This document shows, one piece after another, positions 8,501-17,009 of a DNA stretch of 64,000 bases. The notes below the pieces were generated by a model that was given only the letters and a program-made list of their open reading frames with translations, was not told where the DNA came from and made no database searches. The translations under genes and the position numbers were made by a program. This DNA is from Bacteroidetes bacterium GWF2_43_63 (lineage in GTDB: Bacteria > Bacteroidota > Bacteroidia > Bacteroidales > DTU049), in NCBI GenBank assembly GCA_001769275.1, contig MEOQ01000042.1, positions 62,001-126,000 on the forward strand, given 5' to 3'. How positions within the stretch are numbered: position 1 is the stretch's first letter; each line of letters starts with the position of its first letter.

Positions 8501-11500
8501 AAGCTATGGTGAAGACACGCGGATAATGGTTGAAGTTGAGCACAAAAACAAAATTGTAAGCGCGCAATGGTACACACTGAACAATGAACAGAAGCTGCTG
8601 ACGTTTCCTGTAACCGAGGCCCATCGCGGAAACTTTGCCATCCATTTGGTTTGCATAAAGGGAAATCGTTTCTATTCGGGCGAAGTGAATGTGTATGTAC
8701 CGCATACCAACAAGCAACTTGATATTGAAATTGAATCTTTCCGCGACAAGCTACAGCCGGGCGAAGCGGAAAAATGGAAAATCATTATTAAAAATAAAAA
8801 AGGCGACAAAGAACTTGCAGAACTTATGGCCGGTATGTACGATGCTTCTCTCGATGCATATAAAAGTCATAGCTGGTATCTAAGTCTGCTGAGCTATTAT
8901 TACAGTTATCGCAACTGGGATGCTTCTTCGAATTTCACAACCAAATCTTCCTATCAGTATTCCCTTGCATATACGCGCAATTATTACAATCAAAATATCT
9001 ATCTGCCCAAGCTCAAATGGTTTAGTTTTCCATTGTATTCCTATGGTTATTATTCCTATGGGTACGATGGTTATGGTGGAGACATGGCTGACAATACAGG
9101 TGTTGTTACAATGGCCTGTCAGACTACATCAACTGGTGCCACGAGAGAAAAAGCAGCAAACAAAAAAGATGCGCCGGCTGCCATGGATCTGCTCGTTGCT
9201 GGTGAAGCGGAAATGTCGCTCGAAGAATCGATGGATGAAGATGGCGAAATACCCAAAGGCGGACTCAAAGTGGATAGAGATTATCGCAATGATAAGGGCG
9301 GCGAAGCAAACATGAGTGATATTGCGGTGCGTACGAATTTCAGCGAAACGGCTTTTTTCTTTCCGCAGCTGCGTACCAACGAAAACGGAGAAACGGTAAT
9401 TGAGTTCACTATGCCCGAATCGCTCACCAAATGGAAGTTTATGGGGCTCGCTCACACAAAAGATCTAAAGACCGGTTCGATTACAAAAAATCTTGTTACG
9501 CAAAAAACGCTGATGATAAATTCCTTTGCACCCCGCTTTCTGCGCGAAGGAGATAAAATTATTTTCACATCAAAAATTACCAATCTGAGCGAAGCAGACA
9601 TGGATGGAACTGTTATGCTTGAACTCATCGATCCGCTGACAGGACTATCGATTGCTGAAAAGTTTGGCCTGACTGCAAACTCAATGACTTTCAGTGTGAA
9701 GAAAGGACAAAGCACAAAAGTTGCATGGGAACTCAATATTCCGTTTGGAATCGGAGCAGTTACTTATCGGATAAAAGCAAAATCCGGTGCATTCACCGAT
9801 GGTGAAGAAATGTCGTTGCCGATTCTTTCAAACCGCATGCTGGTTACTGAATCATTGCCGTTGCCTGTTCGCGGAAACGAAACAAAGACTTTTACATTTG
9901 ATAAACTCGTGAACAGCGGCAATTCAAAAACACTGGTGAGTCATCGCTACACCCTTGAATTCACCAGCAATCCCGCATGGTATGCTGTGCAGGCACTGCC
10001 ATATATTATGGAGTATCCGTATGAGTGCAGTGAGCAAACATTTAGTCGCTATTATGCAAATACGATTGCCACATTCATTGCCAACAGCTATCCGAAAATC
10101 AAAGAAGTTTTTGACACCTGGAAAAATCTGACACCGGAATCATTCCTTTCAAATTTGGAGAAAAATGAGGAATTGAAATCATTGGTGCTCGAAGAAACGC
10201 CGTGGGTGCTGGATGCAAAGGATGAGAGCGAACGCAAAAAACGTGTTGGGTTGCTGTTCGATCTGAACAGAATGGCGAAGGAACAACGTCGCACCGAAAC
10301 GCTGCTCATCAAATTGCAGGCTTCCAATGGTGGCTTTCCCTGGTATAAGGGAATGCCTGACGATCGTTATATCACTCAGCATATTGTATCCGGATTCGGA
10401 AAACTCGATCATCTCGGAATTCGTGAAATCAAGGAAAACAGCCGCATTGAGAACATGGTTTCGAAAGCGGTTTATTATCTCGATGACCGCATCAGAGAAG
10501 ATCTGGTTAACATTAAAAAGTATTATCCGAAATATAAAACCGAGCAGCATATCAGCTACATTCAGGTGCATTATCTTTATGCGCGCAGTTATTTTCTGAA
10601 CTATGCTGTAAGTGAAAGAAACAAGGAGGCGTTCGATTATTTCTTTGCGCAGGCGAGGACCTACTGGACATCTTTTTCTACTTACGGACGCGGCATGATC
10701 GCGCTTGCTCTTAATCGTTACGCTGATAAAACCATTCCGGCTGACATTGTGAAATCGCTGAAAGAGACTTCGCTTCACTCAGATGAAATGGGAATGTACT
10801 GGCGCGAATTTGCAGGTGGCTATTACTGGTGGGAAGCTCCTATAGAGTCACAGGCGTTGATGGTGGAGGTTTTCAGTGAAGTTGCCAATGACGCAACGGC
10901 TGTTGAAGAACTGAAAATCTGGTTGCTCAAACAAAAACAGGTTCAGGATTGGAAATCAACTAAAGCCACTGTTGATGCGGTGTATGCATTGCTGATCCGC
11001 GGATTTAATTTGCTTGCTTCCGACAAAATTGTTGAAGTAAAAATCGGAAACGAAGTGATCGATCCTTATAAGATTGACAATTGTAAAGTTGAAGCAGGAA
11101 CCGGTTATTTCAAGACAGCATGGACCGGCGATCAGGTGAAACCCGACATGGGAAAAATTCAGGTAACCAAGAAAGACAGCGGAATTGCATGGGGTGCTGT
11201 GTATTGGCAGTATTTTGAAGACCTGGATAAAATTACTCCGCACGAAACGCCAATCAGCATCAAAAAGCAATTGTTTGTTGAGCGCCAAAGTCCAACCGGT
11301 CCACGTATGGAGCCAATCGGCGACAATGCAACACTGAAAGTCGGTGACAAAGTTAAAGTTAGAATTGAAATTCGTGTTGACCGCGAAATGGAATATGTGC
11401 ACATGAAAGATATGCGTGCATCGTGCATGGAGCCGGTGAATGTGCTGAGTACAACCAAATATCAGGGCGGACTCTGGTATTTCGAAAACACACGCGACGC

Positions 11501-11672
11501 AGCAACCAACTTCTTCTTCAATAATCTTCTGAAAGGCACTTACGTGTTTGAGTACTCAATGTTTACAACTCATGCCGGCGATTTCAGCAATGGAATAACG
11601 ACAATTCAATGCATGTATGCACCGGAATTCTCAAGCCACAGCGAAGGTATCAGAGTGAAGGTGGTTGAATAA
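5517..11672 (+). CDS. alpha-2-macroglobulin family protein with thioester
   Basis: A 2051-residue secreted protein. A signal peptide (residues 1-21, ending AFSQ) is followed by about 350 mostly helical residues, then macroglobulin beta domains. The MG2-type segment FTDRSLYRPGQTVYFKGI is near residue 600. A Tyr/Gly-rich and charged linker at about 1175-1265 may be the bait region. The A2M core (FFFPQLRTNENGETVIEFTM) follows at about 1280. The thioester motif CSEQ is at residues 1504-1507, with a helical thioester domain after it (LQASNGGFPWYKGM). Bacterial A2Ms trap proteases by covalent capture through the Cys-Gln thioester; that role is inferred. There is no lipobox, unlike E. coli YfhM. The gene stands alone, with no pbpC next to it. 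Confidence 0.9.
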   Translation: MKSTYLFMSLIILMSAIPAFSQNEAAYEKLWKTTDSLIGKSLPQSAMTEVEKIYAKATAEKNSPQIIKSVIYRITLMSQYQEDYYENSISELKKEIEKAVFPAKPLMYAMLGEMYWNYYTVNRYKFYQRTATDNFDNEDIKTWTLDRLVKEVKWCYDQALKEPEKLAEVKLNSYQAIIDYYDYLQYSPTMLDLIGWMAISRFTNEETALTKPARVFKIDSKDYFFPGRSFAGMKVSAYDTTSFVFYATQVYQTLTRLHEKDKDSEVFTFVELQRLSFMRSKCIMPDRDSLYLNALKELHAASSGKKDQAETGYALAVYYNSLASRYHFETAPQYKWHYNTALEYINEVIRDYPGTRGANNCNVLKETILTPSVTLSFENTSYPGKPFEGILSYSNTAETWFRVIKIDHDKDRDLDHKMSYEEIIEYYSKLTPVKEFSVKLNDPGDHQNHSTNVVFEGLNSGYYIILHSSSADFSLAKGWVGYTSLWSTSISYLMQDYNNQETTFLVADRLSGKPLAGAQIAVFYEKYNYLTREYVYNKYKVLTTDANGKAFLGTLPKGSDYRYMYADVSYNGDRYCPYTTFYMYPPYDYSNDGQTVSYFFTDRSLYRPGQTVYFKGIMLKTDKENNYSILPGTKSTVTFYDANYQVVSQVELTSNDFGTFTGSFTAPDNGITGNMRITNGYGTGYFSVEEYKRPKFYVQFDPVKGSYRLNEKVTVSGKALAYAGNNIDGAKVKYRVVRNARFPYWWGWWQFSMPYSAQVEIANGVATTDENGIFKIDFTALPDESIRKDYLPVFNYTIYADVTDINGETRSGNTWVGAGYKALILGSNISQDVVKGGIKNYEISSENLSGQTVPSEVTMLIYTLKSPDRIISQRLLAQPEYKSLSKDEYLNKFPFGEFADENNPSNWEKGKLIYSHLFNTGKDSLLNIDSVLAGTQGPFMMVLTAKDAFGENVEYQRYFNYYIPSEKKSCSNQAFYVHEVKTTCEPGETASILVGSYGEDTRIMVEVEHKNKIVSAQWYTLNNEQKLLTFPVTEAHRGNFAIHLVCIKGNRFYSGEVNVYVPHTNKQLDIEIESFRDKLQPGEAEKWKIIIKNKKGDKELAELMAGMYDASLDAYKSHSWYLSLLSYYYSYRNWDASSNFTTKSSYQYSLAYTRNYYNQNIYLPKLKWFSFPLYSYGYYSYGYDGYGGDMADNTGVVTMACQTTSTGATREKAANKKDAPAAMDLLVAGEAEMSLEESMDEDGEIPKGGLKVDRDYRNDKGGEANMSDIAVRTNFSETAFFFPQLRTNENGETVIEFTMPESLTKWKFMGLAHTKDLKTGSITKNLVTQKTLMINSFAPRFLREGDKIIFTSKITNLSEADMDGTVMLELIDPLTGLSIAEKFGLTANSMTFSVKKGQSTKVAWELNIPFGIGAVTYRIKAKSGAFTDGEEMSLPILSNRMLVTESLPLPVRGNETKTFTFDKLVNSGNSKTLVSHRYTLEFTSNPAWYAVQALPYIMEYPYECSEQTFSRYYANTIATFIANSYPKIKEVFDTWKNLTPESFLSNLEKNEELKSLVLEETPWVLDAKDESERKKRVGLLFDLNRMAKEQRRTETLLIKLQASNGGFPWYKGMPDDRYITQHIVSGFGKLDHLGIREIKENSRIENMVSKAVYYLDDRIREDLVNIKKYYPKYKTEQHISYIQVHYLYARSYFLNYAVSERNKEAFDYFFAQARTYWTSFSTYGRGMIALALNRYADKTIPADIVKSLKETSLHSDEMGMYWREFAGGYYWWEAPIESQALMVEVFSEVANDATAVEELKIWLLKQKQVQDWKSTKATVDAVYALLIRGFNLLASDKIVEVKIGNEVIDPYKIDNCKVEAGTGYFKTAWTGDQVKPDMGKIQVTKKDSGIAWGAVYWQYFEDLDKITPHETPISIKKQLFVERQSPTGPRMEPIGDNATLKVGDKVKVRIEIRVDREMEYVHMKDMRASCMEPVNVLSTTKYQGGLWYFENTRDAATNFFFNNLLKGTYVFEYSMFTTHAGDFSNGITTIQCMYAPEFSSHSEGIRVKVVE

Positions 11673-11679
11673 AGCATTA

Positions 11680-11719
11680 ATTACAGGGAATGCCGCTTGA
11701 GAGAGGTGTTCCCTGTAAT
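11680..11719 (+). terminator. possible hairpin terminator after the macroglobulin gene
   Basis: An 11-bp perfect stem (ATTACAGGGAA with its complement ending at 11719) and an 18-nt loop lie just after the stop. No strong T run follows, so termination is uncertain. Confidence 0.4.
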
Positions 11720-11736
11720 ATTATATGAAGATTAAT

Positions 11737-11744
11737 TATATTTG
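11737..11744 (+). promoter_or_regulatory. -7 element TATATTTG
   Basis: A perfect TAnnTTTG 12 nt before the ATG at 11757. It would give a leader of only about 6 nt. Confidence 0.6.
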
Positions 11745-11756
11745 CAAAAAAATGTT

Positions 11757-13937
11757 ATGAAGAACTTTATTTTGCTTCTCTGGTTTGTGGTTTTGTCAGT
11801 AATAGCAGTTTCTCAAAACATGGTTTATAACAATGCTTATTTACTGCCAAGAAATCAGTCTGACAATCCGCGCAACAACAATACAATTTATGTGGATCAT
11901 CTAAATAGAAAATATGCCGGAGGAGGATTCACCACATTTTATCAGAACGGGCTTTCTGCTAACGCTGTTGCGGGAATAGATGGCTATTGCGCAGAGCTTG
12001 ATGATGCCGGAAATGTTTTGTGGTTTTTTCAGCTCAATGGTTCAGGCAATGAAACTGTCACAAATATTATTTCGGATGACAATAATTGTCTTTATCTCCT
12101 CGGAACATTTGATGATACCTTGACCGTCGATACTTTTACAATAATTAATAATGGAATATACAGCTCAAATATGTTTATTGTCAGGCTTGATCCGAACCGC
12201 AATGTAGATACTGTCTGGTGTACATATACAATCGACGCTCCCAGCCATGTGCAGCCGACAAAGGTTTGTTTCAGCCCGGATTATAACACGTTGTATATAT
12301 CAGGTTATTGTGGTCTTAGAATGTCTTTTGATTCAATACCTGGTGGTATGGGCTGGGATCCAGAGCCTTTTTTGGCGGCTTTTTCAACTAATCCTCTGAA
12401 ATGCATTTGGTTGCAGAACATTGGTGTCTTTTCATACAATGAATCCAGACCCATTGATATGTTTACGGATAATGACGGTAATGTTTATGTTGCTGGATCA
12501 TACTATACAGGTGGTTATGATATACACAAGTTTACTCCTGACGGAATGTCGGTCTGGAGTAAGCAGATCGGGGGTAACTCACAATGCCTTGGAACAGATA
12601 ACAGAATTTACGTTGGCAGAAGTTTTTCAGGGAGCCTTTCATTCGGGAGTTCTACATTAACATCAGTTGGTGGTTCAGACATCGGAATATTTGTATATGA
12701 TACTGCAGGAACACCGTTGAATGCTCATTCTTACGGGGCATTATCAAATCAAATTGTGACTAATCTTACAAATGGCTTTGATGATAAACTGATTGTTTCA
12801 GGTGAGACAAACTCCTCTCTTACTTTGGACACTATACAGCTGAATTTCACCAGCAATTGGAATTTTTTCACATTTGAGATGGATACAGCTTTTAATGTAA
12901 GTTGGGCTGCTTCTGGATCTTCCACATATGATTGGGCTGGAATAAATACGGTATTACCTTACGGAAACAACAAGTATTTTGTATCCGGTTATTTTCAGTT
13001 TAATTTAAGCTTGCCTTCAGGGACCATGAATATAGATACAATTGGCAGCACGGTCTTGTTTGCAGCAGATCTTGAATCATACGGTTTTGCATCTTCTTTT
13101 AAAGGAAAAGTCACTTATGGAGGCTCTCCAGTGGATGGAGCGTTGGTCAAATTGTTTCAGCTGGAAGATGGTGCTGCTTATTTGAGGGGAAGTGCGTTAA
13201 CAGACGCTGCAGGAAATTATCAGGTGTCAGCTATTGATACCGGTGAATTTGTCCTTTCATCATCGTATATGATGCTGCCGGTAACATATTATGAAAATGC
13301 CTATCGGTGGGATTCTGCTCAGGTCTTTCATATAGTCGATGACACAATCATAAACCCTGTTGATATTTTATTTTTACAATCCCAGCAAATGTCGGGAACC
13401 GATTCAATTTCAGGTCATGTTAACCTGTTTTCGGGCGAACCTGTGTTTTATATGTCTGTTTTTTTGACAGATTTAAACGGGTCTCTGGTCTCATTCACAC
13501 GAACGGATTCTTTGGGTTACTATATGTTTGAGAATGTTGATGCCGGCTCATACATGCTGTTTATTGATACTGCTGGAATGGAGCTTGCGTCAATGTATTA
13601 CATTACCATTGGAACAAAAGGACATTATTCCGGGTATGATTTTATCATTGGTTCAGATGGGATTATTTATGCCGGGATTGAACAGAATCCTTCAGTTGTG
13701 ATTGCCAGAATTTTCCCGAATCCGGCAAATGAAATTATTTCAGTTGTATTGCCAGGAGGAGAAATGATTTTTTCAATAAGTGTCTTCAATATGTCAGGAA
13801 CATTAATCCGACATGTGGCAGGGGTCTTTTCTGACAGAATTGATTTCAGTCTCGAAGACATGGCGAAAGGTGTTTATAATTGTCGTGTTATAACCAGCTC
13901 TGGACAACTTGGTGATTACAAAATCATCAAGCTCTGA
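11757..13937 (+). CDS. T9SS-exported repeat protein with CarboxypepD-like domains
   Basis: A 726-residue secreted protein. A signal peptide (MKNFILLLWFVVLSVIAVSQ) is followed by roughly 430 residues of propeller-like blades of the SBBP type, with phrases such as DNDGNVYVAGSYY and DDNNCLYLLGTF. Two carboxypeptidase-regulatory-like beta domains come next, GKVTYGGSPVDGALVKLF and SGHVNLFSGEPVFYMSVFL. The last 80 residues are a T9SS type A sorting domain (IFPNPANE, then MAKGVYNCRV). It should be exported through the outer membrane and cleaved or anchored there. The frame opens 15 nt earlier at a TTG, but the promoter position supports ATG 11757. The function is unknown. Confidence 0.85.
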   Translation: MKNFILLLWFVVLSVIAVSQNMVYNNAYLLPRNQSDNPRNNNTIYVDHLNRKYAGGGFTTFYQNGLSANAVAGIDGYCAELDDAGNVLWFFQLNGSGNETVTNIISDDNNCLYLLGTFDDTLTVDTFTIINNGIYSSNMFIVRLDPNRNVDTVWCTYTIDAPSHVQPTKVCFSPDYNTLYISGYCGLRMSFDSIPGGMGWDPEPFLAAFSTNPLKCIWLQNIGVFSYNESRPIDMFTDNDGNVYVAGSYYTGGYDIHKFTPDGMSVWSKQIGGNSQCLGTDNRIYVGRSFSGSLSFGSSTLTSVGGSDIGIFVYDTAGTPLNAHSYGALSNQIVTNLTNGFDDKLIVSGETNSSLTLDTIQLNFTSNWNFFTFEMDTAFNVSWAASGSSTYDWAGINTVLPYGNNKYFVSGYFQFNLSLPSGTMNIDTIGSTVLFAADLESYGFASSFKGKVTYGGSPVDGALVKLFQLEDGAAYLRGSALTDAAGNYQVSAIDTGEFVLSSSYMMLPVTYYENAYRWDSAQVFHIVDDTIINPVDILFLQSQQMSGTDSISGHVNLFSGEPVFYMSVFLTDLNGSLVSFTRTDSLGYYMFENVDAGSYMLFIDTAGMELASMYYITIGTKGHYSGYDFIIGSDGIIYAGIEQNPSVVIARIFPNPANEIISVVLPGGEMIFSISVFNMSGTLIRHVAGVFSDRIDFSLEDMAKGVYNCRVITSSGQLGDYKIIKL

Positions 13938-14255
13938 TATAACAGTTTTCATGATTATTTTTTGCTGATTTATGGTTGTTGAAAAATCACACGTCGTGTT
14001 TTAAAACGCACGATGCGCGTGTTTCTTTTCCTATCCTTTTTTTCAGACAATGCAAAAGAAAACGATTGTTTTAATATGTCCATTGGTAGCAGTCAGAGAT
14101 AATACTGGTTGGGTTCAGTCTCCAGGCCAAACCCATCAGTTTATTCTAAAAAGACTGTGCCCAGCGTATATTTATAAAAGATTACACCCAACGAAAAAAT
14201 ATTTTACTTTGTAAATTGTATTTCGTCTTATACCTAAGAAGAAAAAGTTGTTTTT
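13938..14255. other. intergenic region
   Basis: No gene seen. An imperfect inverted repeat (ACACGTCGTGTTTT against AAAACGCACG...CGTGT) spans 13989-14022 and may act as a weak terminator. The rest is AT-rich leader for the HD gene, with only a partial match to TAnnTTTG near 14210. Confidence 0.5.
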
Positions 14256-14825
14256 ATGAAAGAAAGAAACATCCTGTCCATGTCTGAAAAGGCAAGAGAG
14301 TACGCGTACTGGAAACACAACAGGCCTTCTGAAAGTCAGCGCTATGGCTCTGCTCCATATTCTATGCATTTGGAAAAAGTAGTGGAGGTGATCAAAAAGT
14401 ACATTTATCTGTTGGAAGAAGAGTGTCATGAAGACGTGATTGCTGCCGGATACCTGCATGATTCGGTAGAAGATACCGATACAACTCCAGAGATGCTTAA
14501 GTCAATGTTCAACCTCCGTATTGCAGAACTGGTGCTGCGTGTATCGAACGAGCGCGGTTGGGACAAGAAGGAAATTCTGTTTAAGACACTGCCGAAAATC
14601 TGGCAAAACAAACAAGCTACATTTCTAAAAATGTGTGACCGAATTGCCAACGGATCCAATTCTAAAAAGGGAGAGGGTGAACGGGCAATATCTCTGTATA
14701 AGCGCTATAGCAGCGAATATCCAATTTTTCGCTACGCGCTGAAAGTGGAGGGAGAATTTGATGAAATGTGGCAGGAACTGGATGCTGTCTTCGACTTCGG
14801 TGCCAAATCAACAACTTGTCTGTAA
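14256..14825 (+). CDS. small HD-domain hydrolase, RelA/SpoT-hydrolase-like
   Basis: A 189-residue soluble protein. The metal-binding HD residues are in place: H38 (YSMHLEKV), H68-D69 in GYLHDSVEDTD with E72 and D73, and D128 in KMCDRIAN. The HDxxEDT form is that of the (p)ppGpp hydrolase part of SpoT and of stand-alone Mesh1-type enzymes, so a (p)ppGpp or related nucleotide pyrophosphohydrolase is the best guess. The spacing is looser than in Mesh1, so another phosphohydrolase is possible. There is no synthetase, TGS or ACT domain. The gene stands alone and converges with the BFD-type gene, whose stop is 4 nt away. Confidence 0.7.
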   Translation: MKERNILSMSEKAREYAYWKHNRPSESQRYGSAPYSMHLEKVVEVIKKYIYLLEEECHEDVIAAGYLHDSVEDTDTTPEMLKSMFNLRIAELVLRVSNERGWDKKEILFKTLPKIWQNKQATFLKMCDRIANGSNSKKGEGERAISLYKRYSSEYPIFRYALKVEGEFDEMWQELDAVFDFGAKSTTCL

Positions 14826-14829
14826 TAAA

Positions 14830-15009
14830 TTATTTGTTGATTTCGTTGAGGATTTCCTGAATGTCGTCCTGGCATGATCCGCACACAGTGCCGGCCGTAG
14901 TTGCTTCTCCAACTTCTTCAACGGTTTTAAGCCCTTTTTCTTTAATGGCTTTTACGATTTCGCTTTTGTAAATCTCGTTGCAATTGCAAATGATAATATC
15001 TTCTTCCAT
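14830..15009 (-). CDS. BFD-like [2Fe-2S] protein, 59 residues
   Basis: A small gene reading MEEDIIICNCNEIYKSEI at its start. It has the four cysteines of the BFD fold: CNC at residues 8-10 and VCGSC at 43-46, separated by a helical stretch (KAIKEKGLKTVEEVGEATTA). Proteins of this size are bacterioferritin-associated-ferredoxin-like; the fold also occurs in nitrite reductases and assimilatory reductases as an electron or cluster carrier. No bacterioferritin gene is nearby, so the partner is unknown. The start is the ATG at 15009. Transcription runs towards the HD gene, and the two stop codons are only a few bases apart. Confidence 0.85.
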   Translation of the reverse strand: MEEDIIICNCNEIYKSEIVKAIKEKGLKTVEEVGEATTAGTVCGSCQDDIQEILNEINK

Positions 15010-15091
15010 TTTTTCTTGTAAATGTAGTCAGAAATTACCTTAATAAATGCAATAGTGACATTTATCAGCAGCAACAACTGTCAAAAAATCA

Positions 15092-16915
15092 TCAGAATAG
15101 TTTTATGCCAACCCTTACCCCGACTCTGAAAGGCACAGTTACTTTGGGCCAGCGCTCATCGCCGAAGTTCACGTTTTCGAGATAATATTTTTCGCTATCA
15201 AATCCTGTTTCGAGCCAGCGATATCCAAGACCTAATCCAAATACAGTTTGGAAATAGATTCGATGAAGCAACCAGGCTGTAGCTTTCATTCCATATGTGA
15301 CATCGAAACGCTTTCCGATTGGATCGATTGTTTCAGTAGTGAAGGCATTGGTTTCGCGATCAACAACCGATGTAGTAACAGGGAGGAACTCGTAATTACC
15401 ATAACGAAATTCAATGAATGGCCCCACATTAATAATTTCATTGCCGTTAACACTGTTGAGATTTATCCACCACGAACCTTCCCAGCCTGAGTAGGTGTTG
15501 TTGTCGCCGGGCTCACCGTCATCAACCCCATACGCGCCAAAGCGACTTTTATCGGTGTACATATCGTAGGTGCAATATCGGAATCCATGACTAAATCCGG
15601 CTGTGACCAAATCGGCATGCAACGAAAGCTGATTGTATTTTGACTGCCAGATGAGTTTGCCGGGGGCAACACCAACACACAGGCCCCAGTTGTTGCGTAG
15701 CTTTTCGCGTCGTAGTTCTTTTGCCTCTTGTTCTTTTTTCTCTGCAATTTTTTGTTCAGTCGTAGTGACTCCATTGCTGTCATCGATATATTGATAATAA
15801 GCAAGAAGTTTTTCATAATCAGCAGAAGTGCTGTATTCACTCATTTTTTCAAAGATCAGATTGCACGCTTTTCTGATGCGGTCTTTAGCAGTAGAGCGAT
15901 CTTCTGTGACCGAGGTTTCATCGCGCCAGGCTTTTGTTTTTTCAATGTAATCATACAACTCTTCAATAACAGAGTGATCATGCAGTTTGGCCTCGGTGAG
16001 GTAGTTGTGCGCGATTTTCTTTTCATTCATGAGCATGTTGGCATTGTACAGGCGCATCAGCTGCTGATCAACGAAAGACGATGACCCGTCATCTTTCAGG
16101 TCTTTCAGAATAACGTCGGCTGCTTCAAGTCGCTTGACATCAGTGTTTGAGAATTCAGCATCGGGCATACTCAGCTTTTTGTTTGCCAGCCAGGCTGCAT
16201 ATAATTCCATCATCAGAACTTTAGATTCCAATAATTCCTGATCTTTCAGGTATTCTTCAGAATTCATCAGAATGTTGTTTACTCGGATAAAGTGATATTT
16301 TTTAGCGGAATCGTTACTAATGATTCTGACAAAATCATTTCCGAGTTCCTCTTTCATCAAGCTGATATATTCGAGCCCATATTTGCGCCGGTAGTCATTG
16401 TTTTTTTGTTTACCACCATTGTAAAATCCAAGATAAACGAGATTGGAATAGCTGTTTTTTAAATCTTCTGCTTTATAAAAATCCAGTATCATATCGCTCA
16501 GCAAAATGGTGTTTTGCGTAGGTCTGATTGCAAGAGCTTTGTTTACATAGGTGTTCAGTAACTCGTCGGTGAAAATATCCTGAACGCATTTGTGTTTGCT
16601 TAAATTGAACCAGGCAATGGTCAGGTAAGTATCCGCGAGATACATGTCAATGTCTTTCGAAAAATCCGGCTGAAGCTTTCTGGCAGCATCGCAATGTTGA
16701 ATGGACGACTGTAAAAGACGATATGCTTCGCGCGCTTTGTCACAAAGCTGCGTTGATTCTTCTTTGCTGTCTTTTATTTCGTTGTAAATATCCAGCGCGT
16801 CGTAGAATTCTTTACTCCAGGCATCAAGCTCTTCAAGGGCTTTTTTTTCATTTTCCTGAGCAAGCAGCAGGTACCCGAATGATGTCAGCAGTAACACAAG
16901 AAAAATTTGCTTCAT
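15092..16915 (-). CDS. secreted helical-repeat protein with C-terminal barrel-like part
   Basis: A 607-residue protein with a signal peptide (residues 1-19, ending YLLLAQ). Residues 20-390 are mainly alpha-helical with TPR-like spacing (AREAYRLLQSSIQHCDAARK, then DTYLTIAWFNL). A charged helical linker (EKKEQEAKELRREKLRNN) leads to about 195 residues of alternating aromatic beta strands ending RVGVRVGIKLF, like a small outer-membrane barrel. I do not know the family. The combination suggests an outer-membrane protein with a periplasmic interaction domain. A -7 element lies 23 nt upstream. A frame of the same strand inside it is a shadow. Confidence 0.65.
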   Translation of the reverse strand: MKQIFLVLLLTSFGYLLLAQENEKKALEELDAWSKEFYDALDIYNEIKDSKEESTQLCDKAREAYRLLQSSIQHCDAARKLQPDFSKDIDMYLADTYLTIAWFNLSKHKCVQDIFTDELLNTYVNKALAIRPTQNTILLSDMILDFYKAEDLKNSYSNLVYLGFYNGGKQKNNDYRRKYGLEYISLMKEELGNDFVRIISNDSAKKYHFIRVNNILMNSEEYLKDQELLESKVLMMELYAAWLANKKLSMPDAEFSNTDVKRLEAADVILKDLKDDGSSSFVDQQLMRLYNANMLMNEKKIAHNYLTEAKLHDHSVIEELYDYIEKTKAWRDETSVTEDRSTAKDRIRKACNLIFEKMSEYSTSADYEKLLAYYQYIDDSNGVTTTEQKIAEKKEQEAKELRREKLRNNWGLCVGVAPGKLIWQSKYNQLSLHADLVTAGFSHGFRYCTYDMYTDKSRFGAYGVDDGEPGDNNTYSGWEGSWWINLNSVNGNEIINVGPFIEFRYGNYEFLPVTTSVVDRETNAFTTETIDPIGKRFDVTYGMKATAWLLHRIYFQTVFGLGLGYRWLETGFDSEKYYLENVNFGDERWPKVTVPFRVGVRVGIKLF

Positions 16916-16938
16916 GTACGTTATAAATTAATTGATGG

Positions 16939-16946
16939 CAAAAATA
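16939..16946 (-). promoter_or_regulatory. -7 element TATTTTTG
   Basis: On the minus strand the octamer is TATTTTTG, 23 nt before the ATG at 16915. Confidence 0.5.
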
Positions 16947-17009
16947 CACAAATCTGTCAGCATAACAGAACTTGATTTGATTTTTTGAACAAAGTTGTAA
17001 AAAACAATG

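Noticed and set aside
10179-10778. 199-residue open frame on the minus strand
   Set aside because: It lies inside the macroglobulin gene, has no recognisable domain and follows from that gene's codon use.
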